DNA of 32,102 nt, taken from Poteriospumella lacustris (taxonomy: Eukaryota > Sar > Chrysophyceae > Chromulinales > Dinobryaceae). The stretch covers positions 73,722 to 105,823 of the forward strand of contig SMOI01000104.1 in NCBI GenBank assembly GCA_008000375.1, read 5' to 3'. The notes beneath the pieces were generated by a model. It ran no database searches and was not told where the DNA came from. It was given only the letters and a program-made list of their open reading frames with translations. This document shows positions 29,901 through 32,102 of this stretch, piece after piece. A program made the position numbers and the translations under genes. The first letter of the stretch is position 1, and every line of letters starts with the position of its first letter.

Positions 29901-32102
29901 GGCGCTGGCGCAGGCCGCGCTGACGCAGACGATGGAGCTGGGCCGGCGCCGCCTCGACGAGCGCCTCGCCGACTTCTGGCGCGAGCTGCTCGACCAGTTC
30001 GTCGCGCTGCACCAGCGGCGCCGCGCCCAGCTGCGCCGCTGCGTCCACCAGCGACAGCGACAGCGACACGCCGCGGCGCGACACGCCGCGTCGCAGGAGG
30101 CGGCAGCGACAGCGGCAGCGGCGGCGGAGGCGGCGGAGGCGACGGAAGCGACGGAGGCGTCGTCGTGGGCGGCGGAGGTGGCCGTCGAGTACCTTCCGCT
30201 GCTGCTCGAGCGACCCCACCGCCCCCACGACACCGGCCACGACACCGCCCACGACACAGCCACCGCCGCCGGGACGGGGACACACCGCGACCGTGTCGCG
30301 ACACACCACGCGACACACCACGCGACACACGTGTCGCCGTCGGTGTCGCCATCGGTGTCGCAGTCGTCCTCGTCGCAGTGGCTGGCGGCGTACACGCGCT
30401 GGTCGCGCGTGCACTTCGACCGCGCGCTGGAGCAGCGCGTGCTGCGCCTGCGCCGCTTCTTCAGCGCGGCCCGCGCCCGCGCGTACCTCGCGTACCTCCG
30501 CGGCGACACGGCGCCCGCCGCCGGCCGCGACACCGACGACGACAGCGACGACGGCGACGGCGACGGCGACAGCGACGGTGACAGCGACGACGGTCGCAGC
30601 GTCGCCAGCGTCGCCAGCGGCGGCAGCGGAGGCAGCGTCGAGGGCCGCGGCCGCGTAGCGCCTCACGAGCCGCCGCCGCCGCCGCCGCAGCCGCCGGAGC
30701 CGCCGTCGCCGCCGCAGCGGCGGCCACCGTCGCCGCGTCGAAGCCGAAGCGGCCGCCGTCGTCGTCGTCGGCGGCGGTCGCGGGGGCTGCGTCGGCGGCG
30801 GCAGCGGCAGCGGTCGTATTCGGCGTCGGAGCTCGACGACGACGGCGGCCGCGACGTCTCCGCCCTCTTCGCGACACGCCCCGCGACACAGGCCGCGACA
30901 CCGCGCGACACAGCCGCCGCCGCCGCCGCCGCCGCACCCGGCGACACCGTCGCGGACCCGTCGCACGCGTCGCACGCGCCGCCGCCGCCGCCACCGTCGC
31001 CGGCGCCGCTGGCGCCGCAGCCGTCGCAGCGTCGCGTGTCGGTGGCGGCGCTGACGCACCCGACGGTGACCATCGGCGACGCGACGGCGCTGCGCGCGCA
31101 CCTCGCCGAGCAGCTGCGCTCGCAGGCGGCGCAGCACCTGCGACACGACGACGCCACCGGCGGCGGCAGCGGCGGCAGTGCACCGGGCAGCGGCAAAGCG
31201 ACGACGACCGGCGGCGGTGGCGGCGGTCCGCGGCGGCGACGGTCGCTCGGCAGCGCGAGCCTCAGCGGCCTCGTCGCCGCCGCCACCGCCGCGGCCCCGT
31301 CGACAGCGCCGGCGGCGTCGGTGGACGACGGCAGCGGCGGCGGCGTCGGCGGCGGCAGCGTGCGCGGTGGCCTCGCGGCGGCGTTTGCGCGGTCGACGTC
31401 GTCGCTGTTCGTGCGACCGCTGCCCCCGACGGCGACGGTGACGGCGACGGCGACGGAGCCGACGGAGCCGGCGGCGGAGGGGCGGCGGCCGGCGCCGCGG
31501 CGGTCGTCGTCGGTGTCGACGTTTCTGCAGCGGCGGCTGCACCCGCAGCCCCCGACGGCGACGGAGGCGGCGGTGACGAAGGCGGCGTCGGTGGAGACAG
31601 ACGCGCGACAGACGCGCGACGATTGGCACGTGGCGACGTTCGTCTCGGCGAAGCGACCGCGCTCGGCGGTCGCTGTGCCGGTCGCTGCGCCAGCGGCGGC
31701 GGTGGCGGCGGTGTCGACGGTGGCGGCGGCGGAGGCGGCGGAGGAGGAGCCGAAGGTGATTCGCGCGCGCCGCGCGTCGTCGTCGCCGTCGCTGCTGTCG
31801 CTGTCGCTGCCGCTGTCGCTGTCGCTGCGGGCGGCGTCGCCTGCACCGACACCGCCGCCGCCGGGGCAGCTGTCGTCGCGGACGGTGAAGCTGACGCACC
31901 ACGCGGCGGCGACCGACGCGGCGCCGACGCAGGTGCACGTCCATCGCGCCCCGTCGGCCCACGCGCTGACCCCGCCGCCGCCGCCGCATCTGCCGCCGCT
32001 GACGCGGTCCTCGTCGCACGTGTGGGACACTGTGTCGCGCAGTTTGCGTGTCGCGGCCCACGCGGCCGACGACGCCGCCGCCGCCGCCGCCGCCGCCGCC
32101 GC
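22241..32102 (+). CDS. Giant tandem (12-TM) cyclic-nucleotide-type K+ channel, two modules, 3' end beyond window
   Basis: Exon 1 is 22241-23338, exon 2 starts at 23454 (phase 0), and coding continues to the window edge. Module 1: S1 (about 72-92), S2 (102-122), S3 (146-163), S4 RLVRVLRLVRLGR (180-192) with Arg every third position, pore TIGYGD (292-297), S6, C-linker, then a CNBD (about 420-515). Module 2, from about 26440: S1 YWDVLTGLLILYSVLMVPIQ, S2 AVFLFDIVVNFQ, S3 WFAVDVLSSLPFDAML, S4 LVRLIRIFRLLRLLKLAR, pore TVGYGD (about 27592-27609), C-linker and a CNBD-like part. GYGD predicts K+ selectivity. Linkers are Ala/Gly/Ser/Gln-rich. The frame changes four times (near 24760, 24990, 25640 and 26900) without an obvious intron. 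These may be sequence errors, unseen introns or real damage. Single-chain CNG-type K+ channels with repeated modules are known (sea-urchin CNGK, four repeats). Two genes run together is the alternative, but no intergenic-type DNA separates the modules. Confidence 0.72.
23339..23453 (+). other. Spliceosomal intron, 115 nt
   Basis: The donor is AAG/GTACGT and the acceptor is CCGATCGTAG. The interior is strongly C/T-rich. It is phase 0 and joins ...LRRQAK to KAYAYYLTKK..., the C-linker of module 1. It is the only clear intron in the 9.9 kb of this gene inside the window. Confidence 0.85.
24531..24570 (+). repeat. Tandem 9-bp repeat in channel linker
   Basis: GCGGTCGCA repeats about four times and encodes AVAAVAAVA in the channel frame. 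This segment is absent from the relic fragment at 20674-20768, indicating a copy-specific insertion or deletion. Confidence 0.8.
25338..25388. repeat. Perfect 20-bp inverted repeat with 11-base loop
   Basis: Arms 25338-25357 and 25369-25388 are exact reverse complements, GC-rich and built from CGCGACAC/GTGTCGCG units. The left arm overlaps a tandem duplicate starting at 25326. It lies within the channel gene's linker coding sequence (RDTDRDT...VAVGVAG), so the mRNA should form a very stable hairpin. Confidence 0.9.
26401..28215 (+). other. Channel module 2: six TM segments, TVGYGD pore, C-linker and first part of CNBD
   Basis: S1-S2 are read in the frame used up to about 26900; S3 to the CNBD are read in a different frame that stays open from 26821 to the end of the window. 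About 130 residues of Ala/Asp/Gly/Pro-rich sequence separate S2 from S3, where such channels have a short loop, and the frame change falls inside that insert. The CNBD start is recognisable as VCREGQRCDALSFLVAGHAVVYRR-like sequence near 28035-28100. The S4 has six basic residues in the three-residue rhythm. Confidence 0.82.
28756..28815 (+). repeat. Five tandem 12-bp units encoding Asp-Gly-Glu-Gly
   Basis: GACGGTGAGGGC is repeated five times without change, in frame within the channel gene, producing an acidic (DGEG)5 tract. Identity of all copies implies recent expansion or homogenisation. Confidence 0.93.
29389..29935 (+). other. Displaced second half of a CNBD-like domain in module 2
   Basis: In the frame open to the window end, LLESGEVDLLRALRF, PGHFVGHSAFF (about 29536-29568) and VTMRATRISTVYRLTRPALE (about 29800-29860) match the order of the last CNBD strands, the phosphate-binding-cassette turn (G-x-F-G-E-x-A pattern with His for Glu) and the closing helix. 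About 390 low-complexity residues separate it from the first CNBD half. This is inference from motif order. Confidence 0.5.

Noticed and set aside
28399-32061. 1220-codon open frame on the minus strand
   Set aside because: Antisense shadow of the GC3-rich channel gene; the product is almost only Arg, Ala, Val and Gly tracts, while the plus-strand frame gives recognisable domains.
1-32102. CRISPR arrays, bacterial operons or prophage
   Set aside because: Genes are intron-containing and eukaryotic; no regularly spaced direct repeats with unique spacers are present. The simple tandem repeats are microsatellites.

Overview
This is a nuclear genome segment from a microbial eukaryote, probably a protist; I cannot name the lineage. 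The evidence is short GT-AG introns (69, 72, 80, 98 and 115 nt), a Leu-CAG tRNA followed by a pol III T-run, a mitochondrial carrier, a FYVE protein and an RRM protein, all with standard stop codons. Composition changes sharply along the window. The first 6 kb is roughly balanced with mixed codon use. From about 12 kb the genes are extremely GC-rich, almost all codons end in G or C, and simple-sequence tracts encoding poly-Ala, Gly, Ser, Pro and Thr-Ala swell the proteins.

Layout. 187-1260 (+) mitochondrial carrier of the CoA/nucleotide type. 1731-3412 (+) two-exon secreted, probably GPI-anchored Cys-containing protein of unknown family. 4362-4655 (+) possible small membrane protein. 4938-5017 (-) tRNA-Leu(CAG). 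5436-7396 (+) three-exon protein with two RRMs and a poly-Ser/poly-Gln tail. 7397-11794 has no convincing gene: a 3.3 kb pyrimidine/TG-rich stretch, then an AT-rich island. 11795-14611 (+) secretory-pathway glycosyltransferase-like protein. 14962-16497 (-) FYVE-type zinc-finger protein, convergent with it across a G-quadruplex-prone spacer. 16870-17106 (+) possible small ORF. 17262-18923 (+) DMT/EamA-type transporter. 18924-22240 is a repeat-rich intergenic region. It holds decayed copies of the 5' end and an internal piece of the next gene, three copies of a paired AAAGAGCGG promoter-like cassette, and a two-exon minus-strand gene (21131-21511) that single-ORF calling misses. 22241 to the window end (+) is a very large channel gene with two complete six-TM, K+-selective-type channel modules in tandem, each followed by a cyclic-nucleotide-binding-like domain. 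It is still open at the right edge.

The most interesting material lies in the last 13 kb. The channel gene appears to encode a single-chain 12-TM cyclic-nucleotide-type K+ channel. Its coding frame changes four times inside GC-rich repeats without a visible intron, and its second nucleotide-binding domain is apparently split by about 390 residues of low-complexity sequence. A duplicated, degraded relic of the same gene lies about 2 kb upstream and shares its promoter region, including paired decamers about two helical turns apart. No operon-like functional theme links the remaining genes; they look like an ordinary gene-dense neighbourhood.
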